Of a stretch of DNA of 33,806 nucleotides, positions 14,964 through 21,854 are shown in pieces. The stretch comes from CAZGTQ01 sp964528575 (GTDB lineage: Bacteria > Planctomycetota > UBA1135 > GCA-002686595): positions 1 to 33,806 of the forward strand of contig CAZGTQ010000084.1 in NCBI GenBank assembly GCA_964528575.1, read 5' to 3'. The stretch's first letter is position 1; each line of letters opens with the position of its first letter. The notes under the pieces are model-generated. The model made no database searches. It was not told where the DNA came from and saw only the letters and a program-made list of their open reading frames with translations. Both the position numbers and the translations under genes were made by a program.

Positions 14964-16638
14964 GAGCTCCGCGCTCGGCGGGCTCCGTGCGCAGGCCCGC
15001 CGCCGCGAGCCCGTGGTCGAAGAGCGTGCGTACGACACGGTGCAAGCGGCGATCCCCGGCGCGCTCGAGCGACCATGCGGCGAGGCCGCAGAGGAAGCGC
15101 ACGAGGTTCGACGCGTCGCGCTCGCGTCCCGAGGCGAGCACGAGCTCGCGCGCCTGGTGCGCCTGCAGCACGGCCGTGCGGTACGCCTCGGCGTCGTGCG
15201 GCGCGGCGCTCGGCTGCTCCGCTGCGCGCGTCGCGCGCGCGAGCGCGTCGGCGAGCGTCCAGCCCGGGTTGCGCGCCGGATCAGCGATCGCGCCCGCATC
15301 GAGCTCGATCGGCTTCGCCGGACGACGCGACAGGAAGTACGTCTGCGCGACGACGAGCGCGAGCTCGCGCGGCGCGAGCGCGTCGTCGTGGCGCGCGGCG
15401 ATCCGCGCGAGCTCCGGCGCGCGCTCGAGCTCGTCGAGGAACTCGTCGGCGAGCAGCGCGCGGCCGTCGCGCGACTTCATCTTCGAGCCCGCGAGCGTGA
15501 CCATGCCGTGCATCGCGATGTCGACGCGGTCGGCGAGCGCCGCTCCGCCGAGTCGGCGCGCGACCTCGAGCTCGGCCGCTCCCGCCGCCTTCCACTCGTC
15601 GCCGCACACGACGATCCACCCGTCGGGCAGCGGCTCCTGGGCGGCCTCGACGAGGAAGAGCGCGACCACGCGCGCGTGCTCGGTCGGGAATCCGTCGGCG
15701 CGCACGAGCGGCAGGCGCGGGTAATCGGCGCGCCCCGTGAGGAACACGACCGCCCCGTCCGGCTCGCGCGCGAGCACGCCCTCGGCGACGCCGCGCTCGA
15801 CGAAGCGCTGCACGCCCGCGAAGCTGTCCGACTCGTAGAAGCACCGGTCGAGGCCCGCGCCCAGCCGCGCGAGCGTGCGCTCCTGGCCGTCGAGGGCCCA
15901 GGCGCGCAGCCGTTGCCACAGCGCGCGCGCGCCCGGCTCGTGCGCCATCCACGCGCGCGCGAGCTCGTCCGCCCGGTCGGCGTGCACGCGGCCCTCGCGC
16001 CCGGCCGGATCGTCCTCGTCCCCGGGCGCGTCGGGCACCGACGACGCGTAGGCCGCGTAACAGCGGCCGACGAAGACGTCCGGTCGCAGCCCGGCCTGCG
16101 CGGGAGCGTCCGCCGGACGGAGCTCCTCGTAGCCCGCCATCGCCTCGCACACGTTGCGCCCGACGTCGCACACGTAGCACTGGCGAACGACGCCGGCCCC
16201 GGCGGCGGCGAGCGCGGCCGCGAGCGCGCGGCCGAGCGCGACGTTGCGCAAGTGCCCGACGTGCAAGGGCTTGGTCGCGTTCGGATTGAGGAAGTTGACG
16301 GCGTACCTGCGTCCCGCGAGCGGCGCGTCCGGGAAGAGCCCGCCCGGCGCGCCGCGCTCGAGCAGCGCGCCGAGCTCGTCCACGTACGCATCGGCGAGGC
16401 GCAGGGAGACGGACCCGCCCTTGCGGCGCAGGTCAGCGATCCACGGGTCCGCCTCGAGCCGGCCGAGGGTGTCGCGGCCCGCCGCGCCGTCCAGGACCGC
16501 GGGCCGGCCGAAGAAGAGGCGCGCGTCGACCGCAGAGGGAGTCAGGCGGCGAACGCTCACGCCCTCGGGCGGCGGCCCGCCGGCGGGGCCGCGGCAGAGC
16601 TCGACGAGGTGCGCCTGGAGCGAGAGCGGCGAGCTCAC
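14947..16638 (-). CDS. arginyl-tRNA synthetase-like protein (class I, possible paralog)
   Basis: 563 aa from GTG, stop TGA. Class I signatures of ArgRS: NPNATKPLHVGHLRN (HIGH box HVGH at 126-129) and SKMKSRDG (385-392) in place of the KMSKS loop, followed by LADEFLDE as in ArgRS. An N-terminal region of about 110 residues matches the position of the ArgRS additional domain, and the last ~90 residues look like a reduced DALR anticodon-binding domain. The segment after HIGH is unusual (QCYVCDVGRNVCEAM) with three Cys where ArgRS normally has a less Cys-rich NDxG motif. Whether the cell has another, standard ArgRS cannot be told from this window. The gene is divergent from a tRNA-Arg-like gene with anticodon UCA 170 nt away, suggesting a dedicated pair. 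No good ribosome-binding site is visible. Confidence 0.8.
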   Translation of the reverse strand: MSSPLSLQAHLVELCRGPAGGPPPEGVSVRRLTPSAVDARLFFGRPAVLDGAAGRDTLGRLEADPWIADLRRKGGSVSLRLADAYVDELGALLERGAPGGLFPDAPLAGRRYAVNFLNPNATKPLHVGHLRNVALGRALAAALAAAGAGVVRQCYVCDVGRNVCEAMAGYEELRPADAPAQAGLRPDVFVGRCYAAYASSVPDAPGDEDDPAGREGRVHADRADELARAWMAHEPGARALWQRLRAWALDGQERTLARLGAGLDRCFYESDSFAGVQRFVERGVAEGVLAREPDGAVVFLTGRADYPRLPLVRADGFPTEHARVVALFLVEAAQEPLPDGWIVVCGDEWKAAGAAELEVARRLGGAALADRVDIAMHGMVTLAGSKMKSRDGRALLADEFLDELERAPELARIAARHDDALAPRELALVVAQTYFLSRRPAKPIELDAGAIADPARNPGWTLADALARATRAAEQPSAAPHDAEAYRTAVLQAHQARELVLASGRERDASNLVRFLCGLAAWSLERAGDRRLHRVVRTLFDHGLAAAGLRTEPAERGALTPRA

Positions 16639-16685
16639 GCGCCGATGTTCCGTCGCTTTCCGCCCGAGGTCAAGGTCGCGCGCTC

Positions 16686-16714
16686 TTCACGGACTGCCCG
16701 ACCCCATGTAGGAT
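16686..16714 (+). promoter_or_regulatory. candidate sigma70-type promoter for the UCA tRNA and downstream operon
   Basis: TTCACG (16686-16691) and TAGGAT (16709-16714) are separated by exactly 17 nt, each matching the consensus at 4 of 6 positions. Transcription would start near 16721, about 87 nt before the tRNA. It overlaps the upstream region of the divergent ArgRS-like gene. Confidence 0.4.
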
Positions 16715-16807
16715 CCGCTATCGCCCGGATCCGCGCGCGCGCGCTCGCAACGCCGCGTGCGGCGGCTCGTCGCCGTCGCTCGCAGCGCGCTCGTGTCCGA
16801 TCGCTAC

Positions 16808-17166
16808 GCACCCGTAGCTCAATGGAGAAGAGGATCACGACGACGGCGAATCGGTCGGAGAGTCCAGGGAGCGAGGATCGAGTCCTCGGCGCGCGCGGCC
16901 ACTCCCGTGCGCGCGGTTCTGTGGAGTGGGGATCCGCGCCCGTTCCACCCGTGACGCGCGAGACCCGAAACGCGCTCCCTGGGGCAGTCCGCCCGCCGGC
17001 TCGAGACGGAAGGCGCAGGGAATCACCGCTCCCGCGTCACGTCCCCTCGTGGCCGCCGTGGCGAGCGGACCGCCGTTCTCCGCGCGACGACCCTGCAGCG
17101 CGATCGTCGAAGAGTGCCGGATTTCAAATCCGAGCGGTGCGGGTTCGACTCCCGTCGGGTGCGCCA
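16808..17166 (+). tRNA. tRNA with anticodon UCA (tRNA-Arg-like body), split by ~282 nt in the D-loop
   Basis: 5' half: acceptor GCACCCG (16808-16814), TA, D-stem GCTC, D-loop AATGGAGAA. 3' half: D-stem GAGT (17112-17115), anticodon arm CCGGA-TTTCAAA-TCCGA (17117-17133; anticodon TCA at 17124-17126), variable loop GCGGT, T-arm GCGGG-TTCGACT-CCCGT, acceptor CGGGTGC, G73, encoded CCA (17164-17166). The acceptor pairs 7/7, the T-stem 5/5 with one G.U, the D-stem 4/4 with one G.U; C27-A43 is a mismatch. Joined at the duplicated GAAGAG, the RNA is a normal 77-nt tRNA. The body resembles bacterial tRNA-Arg, with A20 and C35, the main ArgRS identity bases. UCA reads UGA. It lacks the long variable arm and 8-bp acceptor of tRNA-Sec. 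A competing hairpin GCTACG-CACC-CGTAGC (16803-16818) overlaps its 5' end. If the insert is not removed the gene is dead. Confidence 0.75.
16833..17108 (+). other. structured insertion within the UCA tRNA gene (intron-like, class unknown)
   Basis: 276 nt between two copies of GAAGAG (16827-16832 and 17109-17114), with no ORF of note. The ends pair: GATC 16833-16836 with 17102-17105, GGTCG 16853-16857 with CGACC 17088-17092, and GAGA 16858-16861 with TCTC 17077-17080. Inside are CGAGGA/TCCTCG (16872-16877 with 16883-16888), CCACTCC/GGAGTGG (16899-16905 with 16923-16929), a 9-bp long-range helix CGTGACGCG/CGCGTCACG (16950-16958 with 17033-17041) and within it TCCCTG/CAGGGA (16976-16981 with 17016-17021). 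AGTCCAGGGA followed by a hairpin at 16861-16888 resembles the P7-P9 end of group I introns, but it lies at the wrong end. A mobile insertion with 6-bp target duplication is the main alternative; no terminal inverted repeats are evident. Confidence 0.6.
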
Positions 17167-17195
17167 CCTCCACAGCGCCGGAGCGCGGCCGCCGC

Positions 17196-17894
17196 ATGAG
17201 CAGCGAGCCCGCCGCCGAGCGCCTGTTCCCGAGCCCGACCGCGAGCGCCCTCGCGCGCGGTCGCGGCCTGTGCGTCTCGTTCGCCCTCGCGTCGGACGAG
17301 CCGTCGCGCGCGCGCGCGTTCGCGCTGCGCGAGGCCGCCTTCCGCAGCCACGCGGCGTACTTGCTCGGCACGCGCCCGGGCCGCCACGCCGCCGAGGATC
17401 GCTGGGACGACGACGCGCACGTGTTCCTGTGCGCGATCGACGGCGATCCCGTCGCGACGTGCCGCTGGGCGCCGGCCCGGGACGGCCGTTTCGAGGCGAC
17501 GGAGCTGTGCGACGTGCCGGCCGAGCTGGTCGGCGATCCGGCGCGGGCGCTGCAGGTCGCGCGCGTCGTCGTGCGCGAGGACCTGCGCGGCCGCGAGCTG
17601 AGCGAGGTGATGGTCGCGCTCTCGTGCCGCTGGCTCGTCGAGCACACGTGCTGCGCGACGTACTTCGCGCTCGTGCTGCCGCCGCTCGCGCGCTTCTACG
17701 TCCACTTCGGCGCCGCGGTGCACCCGCGCCGCACCGCGGCGATCGCGGAGCGGGGGGGCAACAGCTACGTCGTGATCGGCGGCACGCTCGCCGACACGGA
17801 GCGGCGCACACGCGCCTATCTCGCCGAGTGCGCGTGGACGCTGCGCGCCGAGACGATCGAGACCGGCCCGCCGAGCGCGTTGCAGCCGGTCTAG
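17196..17894 (+). CDS. GNAT-fold N-acyltransferase, N-acyl amino acid synthase-like
   Basis: 232 aa, ATG 29 nt after the tRNA CCA end, stop TAG. It has the layout of FeeM/autoinducer-synthase-like acyltransferases. An N-terminal RAFALREAAFRSHAAYL is followed by FLCAIDGDPVATCRW, and then a central QVARVVVREDLRGRELSEVM (the acyl-carrier or CoA binding strand-loop-helix). A late LPPLARFYVHFGA precedes the C-terminal strand. Such enzymes join a fatty acyl group to an amino acid amine; related GNAT folds use aminoacyl-tRNA. The substrate is unknown. It is the first protein gene after the UCA tRNA on the same strand, so the two may share a transcript, and it heads an operon that ends with an acylase. 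Confidence 0.65.
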   Translation: MSSEPAAERLFPSPTASALARGRGLCVSFALASDEPSRARAFALREAAFRSHAAYLLGTRPGRHAAEDRWDDDAHVFLCAIDGDPVATCRWAPARDGRFEATELCDVPAELVGDPARALQVARVVVREDLRGRELSEVMVALSCRWLVEHTCCATYFALVLPPLARFYVHFGAAVHPRRTAAIAERGGNSYVVIGGTLADTERRTRAYLAECAWTLRAETIETGPPSALQPV

Positions 17895-17911
17895 CGCGAC
17901 GAGCCAGATTG

Positions 17912-17947
17912 CTGGCCAGAGAGCTGGCCGAAGAGCTAGCCAGAGAG
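17912..17947 (+). repeat. three 12-bp tandem repeats before the diiron-enzyme gene
   Basis: GCTGGCCAGAGA, GCTGGCCGAAGA, GCTAGCCAGAGA. The first two form a hairpin GGCCAG-AGAG-CTGGCC (17915-17930). The repeat tail supplies the AGAGAGG ribosome-binding site (17947-17953) for ATG 17958. Confidence 0.8.
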
Positions 17948-17957
17948 AGAGGCACCG

Positions 17958-18647
17958 ATGAGCGAATTCCTCGAGCGCTGCGACCGTGCCTGCGAGCGCG
18001 GCTGGGGGCGCGTGCACGACGGGCCGTTCTTCCGCCACCTGCGCGCGCACGGGCTCGACCGCGCGCTCTACGTGCGCCTGATGACGGAGATCTGGCACTA
18101 CACGAGGCACAACGCGCAGAACCAGGCCCTCGCAGCCGTGCGCGTCGACTCGAGCCGGCTGCCGCTCCTGCGCTTCTGCCTGCAGCACGCGCGCGAGGAA
18201 GCCGGCCACGACCTGATGGTGCTGGGCGACCTCGAGGCGGTCGGCGTCCCGCGCGCCGCGGTCTTCGCGCAGCGACCGCTGCCGGAGACGGAGGGGTTCG
18301 TCGCGTACGTCTACCGCGTCGCGGCCGAGCGCGACGCGACGGCGCGGCTCGGCTACAGCTACTGGGCCGAGAGCTGCTACCCGTACATCGACGGGCTGCT
18401 CGTCGCGATGCGGCGCGACCTGGACCTCGCCGACCGCGACATGACGTTCTTCGTCGCGCACGCCGAGGTCGACGTCGACCACTTCCGCGAGGTGCGCGAA
18501 ATCGCGGAGCGCTTCTGCGACACGTCGGAGCTGCGCGAGGCGATGCTCACCGTGCTGGAAGACACGCTCGCGCTCACCGGACGCATGCTCGACGCGGTCC
18601 ACGCGGCGTGGAGCGAGGTGAGCGAGCCGGCGGTGGCGGTCCGATGA
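17958..18647 (+). CDS. haem-oxygenase-like diiron enzyme (iron-containing redox enzyme family)
   Basis: 229 aa, all-helical. Candidate metal ligands fall in the spacing of the haem-oxygenase-like diiron oxidase/oxygenase family: E44 and H47 in MTEIWHYTRH, E80/E81 and H84 in REEAGHD, and the cluster H168-x-E170-x-D172-x-x-H175 in AHAEVDVDH. Known members hydroxylate or cleave amino-acid-derived substrates, including arginine guanidine N-hydroxylation and oxidative decarboxylation. It sits between an N-acyltransferase and a SAM-dependent aminocarboxypropyl transferase-like gene, with its TGA overlapping the next ATG (ATGA), so the three probably act in one pathway. The reaction is not predictable. 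Confidence 0.75.
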   Translation: MSEFLERCDRACERGWGRVHDGPFFRHLRAHGLDRALYVRLMTEIWHYTRHNAQNQALAAVRVDSSRLPLLRFCLQHAREEAGHDLMVLGDLEAVGVPRAAVFAQRPLPETEGFVAYVYRVAAERDATARLGYSYWAESCYPYIDGLLVAMRRDLDLADRDMTFFVAHAEVDVDHFREVREIAERFCDTSELREAMLTVLEDTLALTGRMLDAVHAAWSEVSEPAVAVR

Positions 18648-19768
18648 GCGACGCGCCCGTCTGCGCCGAGACGCCCGTCTACTCGGAGGTGCCCGTCTAC
18701 TCGGAGGTGATGGAGGACTGGTCGGTCGCCTCCCAGGCGCTGGCGCTCGGGCCGCGCGACGTGCTCGTGTCGATCGGCTCGGCGGGCGACAACGTCTGGA
18801 ACGCCGCGCTCGAGGGGCCCGCACGCGTCCACGGCGTCGACGTCCTGCCGGTCCAGATCGAGCTGTGTCGCGTCGCCGAGTCCGCGTTCCGCGCGCTCGC
18901 GTGGGACGAGCTCGCGCAGCTCGAGGGCCTCGTCCCGTCCGATCCCGAGCGCCGGCTGGCGCTCCTCGACCGCGCGCTCGAGGACGCGGACGTTCCGGCG
19001 TTCCGCGAGCCGTCCTTGCGCGCCGCGATCGCGGAGCACGGGCTGCGGGGCTGCGGCCGGCTCGCGGCGTTCGTGCAGCCCCTGCGCGAGGCGGTGCGCG
19101 AGCTGGTCGGACCCGAACACGTCGACGCGATCCTGCGCGAGGGCGACGCGGCGCGGCGCAGCGCGCTCTTCGCGCAGCGCTTCGACACCGGCGAGCTGCG
19201 CGCGCTCCTGTGCGACCTGCTGAACGAGGAGACGATCGGCGACGCGTTCATCCCCGCGTCCGCGTTCGGGCGCATGGCCGAGCCGCAGTTCGGCATGTTC
19301 TTCCACGGCGTGCTGCGCCACGTGCTCGTCGACCTCGATCCGCGCGAGAACTGGTTCGCGCACCGCCTGTGGGCCGGGCGCTTCCCTTCGCTCGATGCCG
19401 TGCCGCCGTTCCTCGCCCGCGCGAGCAGCGGGGCGCTGGGCGCGGCCCTCGCGCGCGTCGAGTGGCACCGCGCCGACCTCACCGACCACTTGCGCACGTT
19501 GCCGCAAGGCTCCGTCGACGCCTTCAACCTCTCGAACGCGCTCGATTGGCACGACGACGCGGGCCACGACGCGGCGTGGCGCGAGATCGAGCGCACCGCG
19601 AGCGAGCGCGCGCGCGTGTTCCTGCGCTCGTTCCTGCGCGAGCGTGCGCTCCCGGCGGACGTGGGCGCGCGTTGGACGAGCGCTCCCGAGCGTTCGGCCG
19701 CGATGGCGCGCGCCGACCGCGTCGGCTACTTCTCGCGCCATGAGCTCTGGACGCGCAGCGGCGCGTAG
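18644..19768 (+). CDS. DUF3419 / BtaA-like S-adenosylmethionine 3-amino-3-carboxypropyl transferase
   Basis: 374 aa, ATG overlapping the previous stop by 4 nt. An 18-bp perfect tandem duplication (18673-18708) gives PVYSEVPVYSEV near the N-terminus. Family landmarks: EDWSVASQALAL, the SAM-binding loop VLVSIGSAGDNVWNAAL and HGVDVLPVQIELCRV, then a late FNLSNALDW. The reference member BtaA moves the 3-amino-3-carboxypropyl group of SAM to diacylglycerol in betaine-lipid synthesis; here the acceptor is unknown and no BtaB-type N-methyltransferase is adjacent. Its 3' end overlaps the acylase start by 29 nt, indicating translational coupling. Confidence 0.75.
   Translation: MSDAPVCAETPVYSEVPVYSEVMEDWSVASQALALGPRDVLVSIGSAGDNVWNAALEGPARVHGVDVLPVQIELCRVAESAFRALAWDELAQLEGLVPSDPERRLALLDRALEDADVPAFREPSLRAAIAEHGLRGCGRLAAFVQPLREAVRELVGPEHVDAILREGDAARRSALFAQRFDTGELRALLCDLLNEETIGDAFIPASAFGRMAEPQFGMFFHGVLRHVLVDLDPRENWFAHRLWAGRFPSLDAVPPFLARASSGALGAALARVEWHRADLTDHLRTLPQGSVDAFNLSNALDWHDDAGHDAAWREIERTASERARVFLRSFLRERALPADVGARWTSAPERSAAMARADRVGYFSRHELWTRSGA
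18673..18708 (+). repeat. perfect 18-bp tandem duplication in the DUF3419 gene
   Basis: GCCCGTCTACTCGGAGGT occurs twice head to tail and adds six residues (PVYSEV) in frame. Confidence 0.9.
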
Positions 19769-21848
19769 GCGCGCGGCGGCGGTCGTCGCGGCGGCGGTCG
19801 TCGCGGCGCTCGCGGCGTCGCTCGCGGGCTGCGGCGCCGGCGTCGACGCGCGCGCGCCGGCGCCGGCCGAGATCGCGTGGGACCGCTGGGGCGTGCCGCA
19901 CGTCAGCGCCGACTCCGACGAGGCGCTCGCGTTCGCGTTCGGCTGGGCGCAGGCGCGCGCGCACGGCGAGCTCCTGCTGCAACTCTACGCGCAGGCGCGC
20001 GGGCGCGCCGCGGAGCTCTTCGGCGAGGGGTACCTCGAGTCCGACCGCTGGGTGCGCACCGTCGGCATCCCCGAGCGCGCGGAGCGCTGGCGAGCGGAGC
20101 AGGAGCCGCGCTTCTCGCGCGTGCTCGAGGGCTTCGCGGCCGGCGTCAACGCGTGGGCGCGCGCGCACCCGGACGAGCTCGGCCCCGCGCGCGCGCTCCT
20201 GCCGATCGACGCGGCCGACGTGCTCGCGCACCAGCAGCGCGTGACGCACTTCACGTTCACCGCGAACGAGGGGCTGCCGGCGCTCGGCCGCCGGGCGCTG
20301 GGCGGCTCGAACGCGTGGGCGATCGCGCGGTCGAAGAGCGCGAGCGGAGCGGCGCTCCTGCTCGCGAACCCGCACCTGCGTTTCGGCGAGCGCTTCACGT
20401 TCTTCGAAGCGCACCTCGTCGCGCCGGGCTTCGAGGCGTACGGCGCCGCGCTGGTCGGCTTCCCGACGCTGCTCGTCGGCTTCACGCGCTCACACGCGTG
20501 GACGCACACGCTCAACGCGCACGACGGCGCGGACGTGTACCGCCTGCGGCTCGACGGCGACGGCTACCTGCTCGACGACGAGCGCGTGCCCTTCGAGCGG
20601 CGCGCCGTCGAGCTCTCCGTCCGGACGCCGTCCGGCGCGCTCGAGCGGCGCGAGCTCGTCGTGCGCGAGTCCGTCCACGGCCCCGTGATCGCGTCGAGCG
20701 CGACCGAGGCGATCGCGCTACGCGTCGTCGGCCTCGACCGGCCGCACGCGCTGCGCCAGTGGTGGGACATGGCCCGCGCGCGCGACCTGGCCGAGTTCGA
20801 GGAGGCGCTGCGCGCGATGCAGCTCCCGACGCTCAGCGTGCTCTACGCGGACCGCGACGGGCACGTGCTGCACCTGTTCGGCGGGCTCACGCCGGTGCGA
20901 CCGGACGCGACGCGCGACTGGTCCGGCCTCGTTCCGGGCGACACGCGCGCGACGCTGTGGAGCGACGTGCACCCGTACGACGACTTGCCGCGCGTGCTCG
21001 ACCCGCCGAGCGGCTGGCTGCAGAACGCGAACGATCCGCCGTGGACGACGACGTTCCCCGCCGCGCTCGACCCCGACGACTTCCCGCCGTACCTCGCGCC
21101 GCGCTTCATGCACCCGCGGGCGCAGCGCTCGGCGAAGCTGCTGCTCGGCCGCGAGCGCGTGTCGCTCGACGAGCTCGTCGAGCTCAAGCACGACACGCGC
21201 GTCGAGCTCGCCGACCGGCTGCTCGACGACCTCGTGCCGTTGGCGCGCGCGTCGTCCGATCCGCTCGTGCGACGCGCGGCCGACGTGCTCGCGGCATGGG
21301 ATCGCCGCGTGGACGCGGACAGCAGCGGCGCGCTGCTGTTCGTCGCGTTCCTCGCGAAGCTGCGCGCGCGCGGCGAGCCGTTCGCCGAGCCGTGGGACGA
21401 GGCGCGCCCGCTCGACACGCCCGACGGGCTCGCGCGCCCGGCGGACGCGCTCGCGGCGCTCGCCGAGGCGGCGGGCGAGCTCGAGGCCGCCGGCGCGTCG
21501 CTCGAGCACCCGTGGGGGGCGCTGTTCCGCCTGCGCCGCGACGAGGTCGACCTGCCGGCGAGCGGCGCGATGGGGGAGCTGGGCGTCTTTCGCGTGTTCG
21601 ACTTCGCCGCGGACGCCGACGGCAAGAACCGCGCGGTCGGCGGCGACGCGTTCGTCGCCGCGATCGAGCTCGGCGAGACGGTGCGCGCCCGCGTCGTGCT
21701 CACGTACGGCAACTGGAGCCGGCCCGGATCGCCGCACCGGACCGACCAGTTGCCGCTCGCGTCGCGCGGCGAGATGCGCGACGCGCTCTTCGAGCGCGCG
21801 GACGTCGAGGCCGCTCTCGTCGAGCGCGAGACGTTCGCCGCCGAGTAG
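19740..21848 (+). CDS. penicillin acylase-family Ntn-hydrolase lipoprotein
   Basis: 702 aa, start inside the end of the DUF3419 gene. An Arg-rich n-region, Ala-rich core and lipobox SLAGC (Cys31) suggest membrane anchoring after export. DRWGVPHVSADS and AFAFGWAQARAHGELL mark the alpha-chain start. Autocatalytic cleavage should occur at LGG|SNAWAI, making Ser190 the N-terminal nucleophile. The beta chain contains LLLANPHLRF, SHAWTHTLNAHDG and ALRVVGLDR, typical of acyl-homoserine-lactone/penicillin acylases. These enzymes hydrolyse amides of acylated amines, which would undo the N-acylation expected from the gene at 17196, as in prodrug-type or signal-maturation schemes. That pairing is inference. 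Confidence 0.85.
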   Translation: MSSGRAAARRRAAAVVAAAVVAALAASLAGCGAGVDARAPAPAEIAWDRWGVPHVSADSDEALAFAFGWAQARAHGELLLQLYAQARGRAAELFGEGYLESDRWVRTVGIPERAERWRAEQEPRFSRVLEGFAAGVNAWARAHPDELGPARALLPIDAADVLAHQQRVTHFTFTANEGLPALGRRALGGSNAWAIARSKSASGAALLLANPHLRFGERFTFFEAHLVAPGFEAYGAALVGFPTLLVGFTRSHAWTHTLNAHDGADVYRLRLDGDGYLLDDERVPFERRAVELSVRTPSGALERRELVVRESVHGPVIASSATEAIALRVVGLDRPHALRQWWDMARARDLAEFEEALRAMQLPTLSVLYADRDGHVLHLFGGLTPVRPDATRDWSGLVPGDTRATLWSDVHPYDDLPRVLDPPSGWLQNANDPPWTTTFPAALDPDDFPPYLAPRFMHPRAQRSAKLLLGRERVSLDELVELKHDTRVELADRLLDDLVPLARASSDPLVRRAADVLAAWDRRVDADSSGALLFVAFLAKLRARGEPFAEPWDEARPLDTPDGLARPADALAALAEAAGELEAAGASLEHPWGALFRLRRDEVDLPASGAMGELGVFRVFDFAADADGKNRAVGGDAFVAAIELGETVRARVVLTYGNWSRPGSPHRTDQLPLASRGEMRDALFERADVEAALVERETFAAE

Positions 21849-21854
21849 CCCAGG

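Noticed and set aside
16872..16901. Second tRNA ending at 16901 (T-arm-like CGAGG-ATCGAGT-CCTCG followed by GCGCGCG..CCA)
   Set aside because: No matching 5' acceptor or anticodon arm at a proper distance; the loop lacks the TTC start. It is better explained as a hairpin of the insert.
16833..17108. Standard group I intron
   Set aside because: The P7-P9-like motif is near the 5' end, no convincing R element pairs with it, and no U.G splice-site helix with the D-arm exon was found.
16833..17108. tmRNA or RNase P RNA fragment
   Set aside because: Too short, and lacks the tag reading frame of tmRNA and the conserved P4 sequences of RNase P RNA.
16827..17114. Insertion sequence
   Set aside because: No transposase ORF and no clear terminal inverted repeats; only a 6-bp flanking direct repeat. 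A MITE is left as an alternative explanation.
16808..17166. Canonical selenocysteine tRNA (selC)
   Set aside because: The anticodon loop fits, but the variable loop is 5 nt and the acceptor 7 bp, whereas bacterial tRNA-Sec has a long variable arm and 8-bp acceptor; the body is Arg-like. A divergent Sec function is kept only as an alternative.
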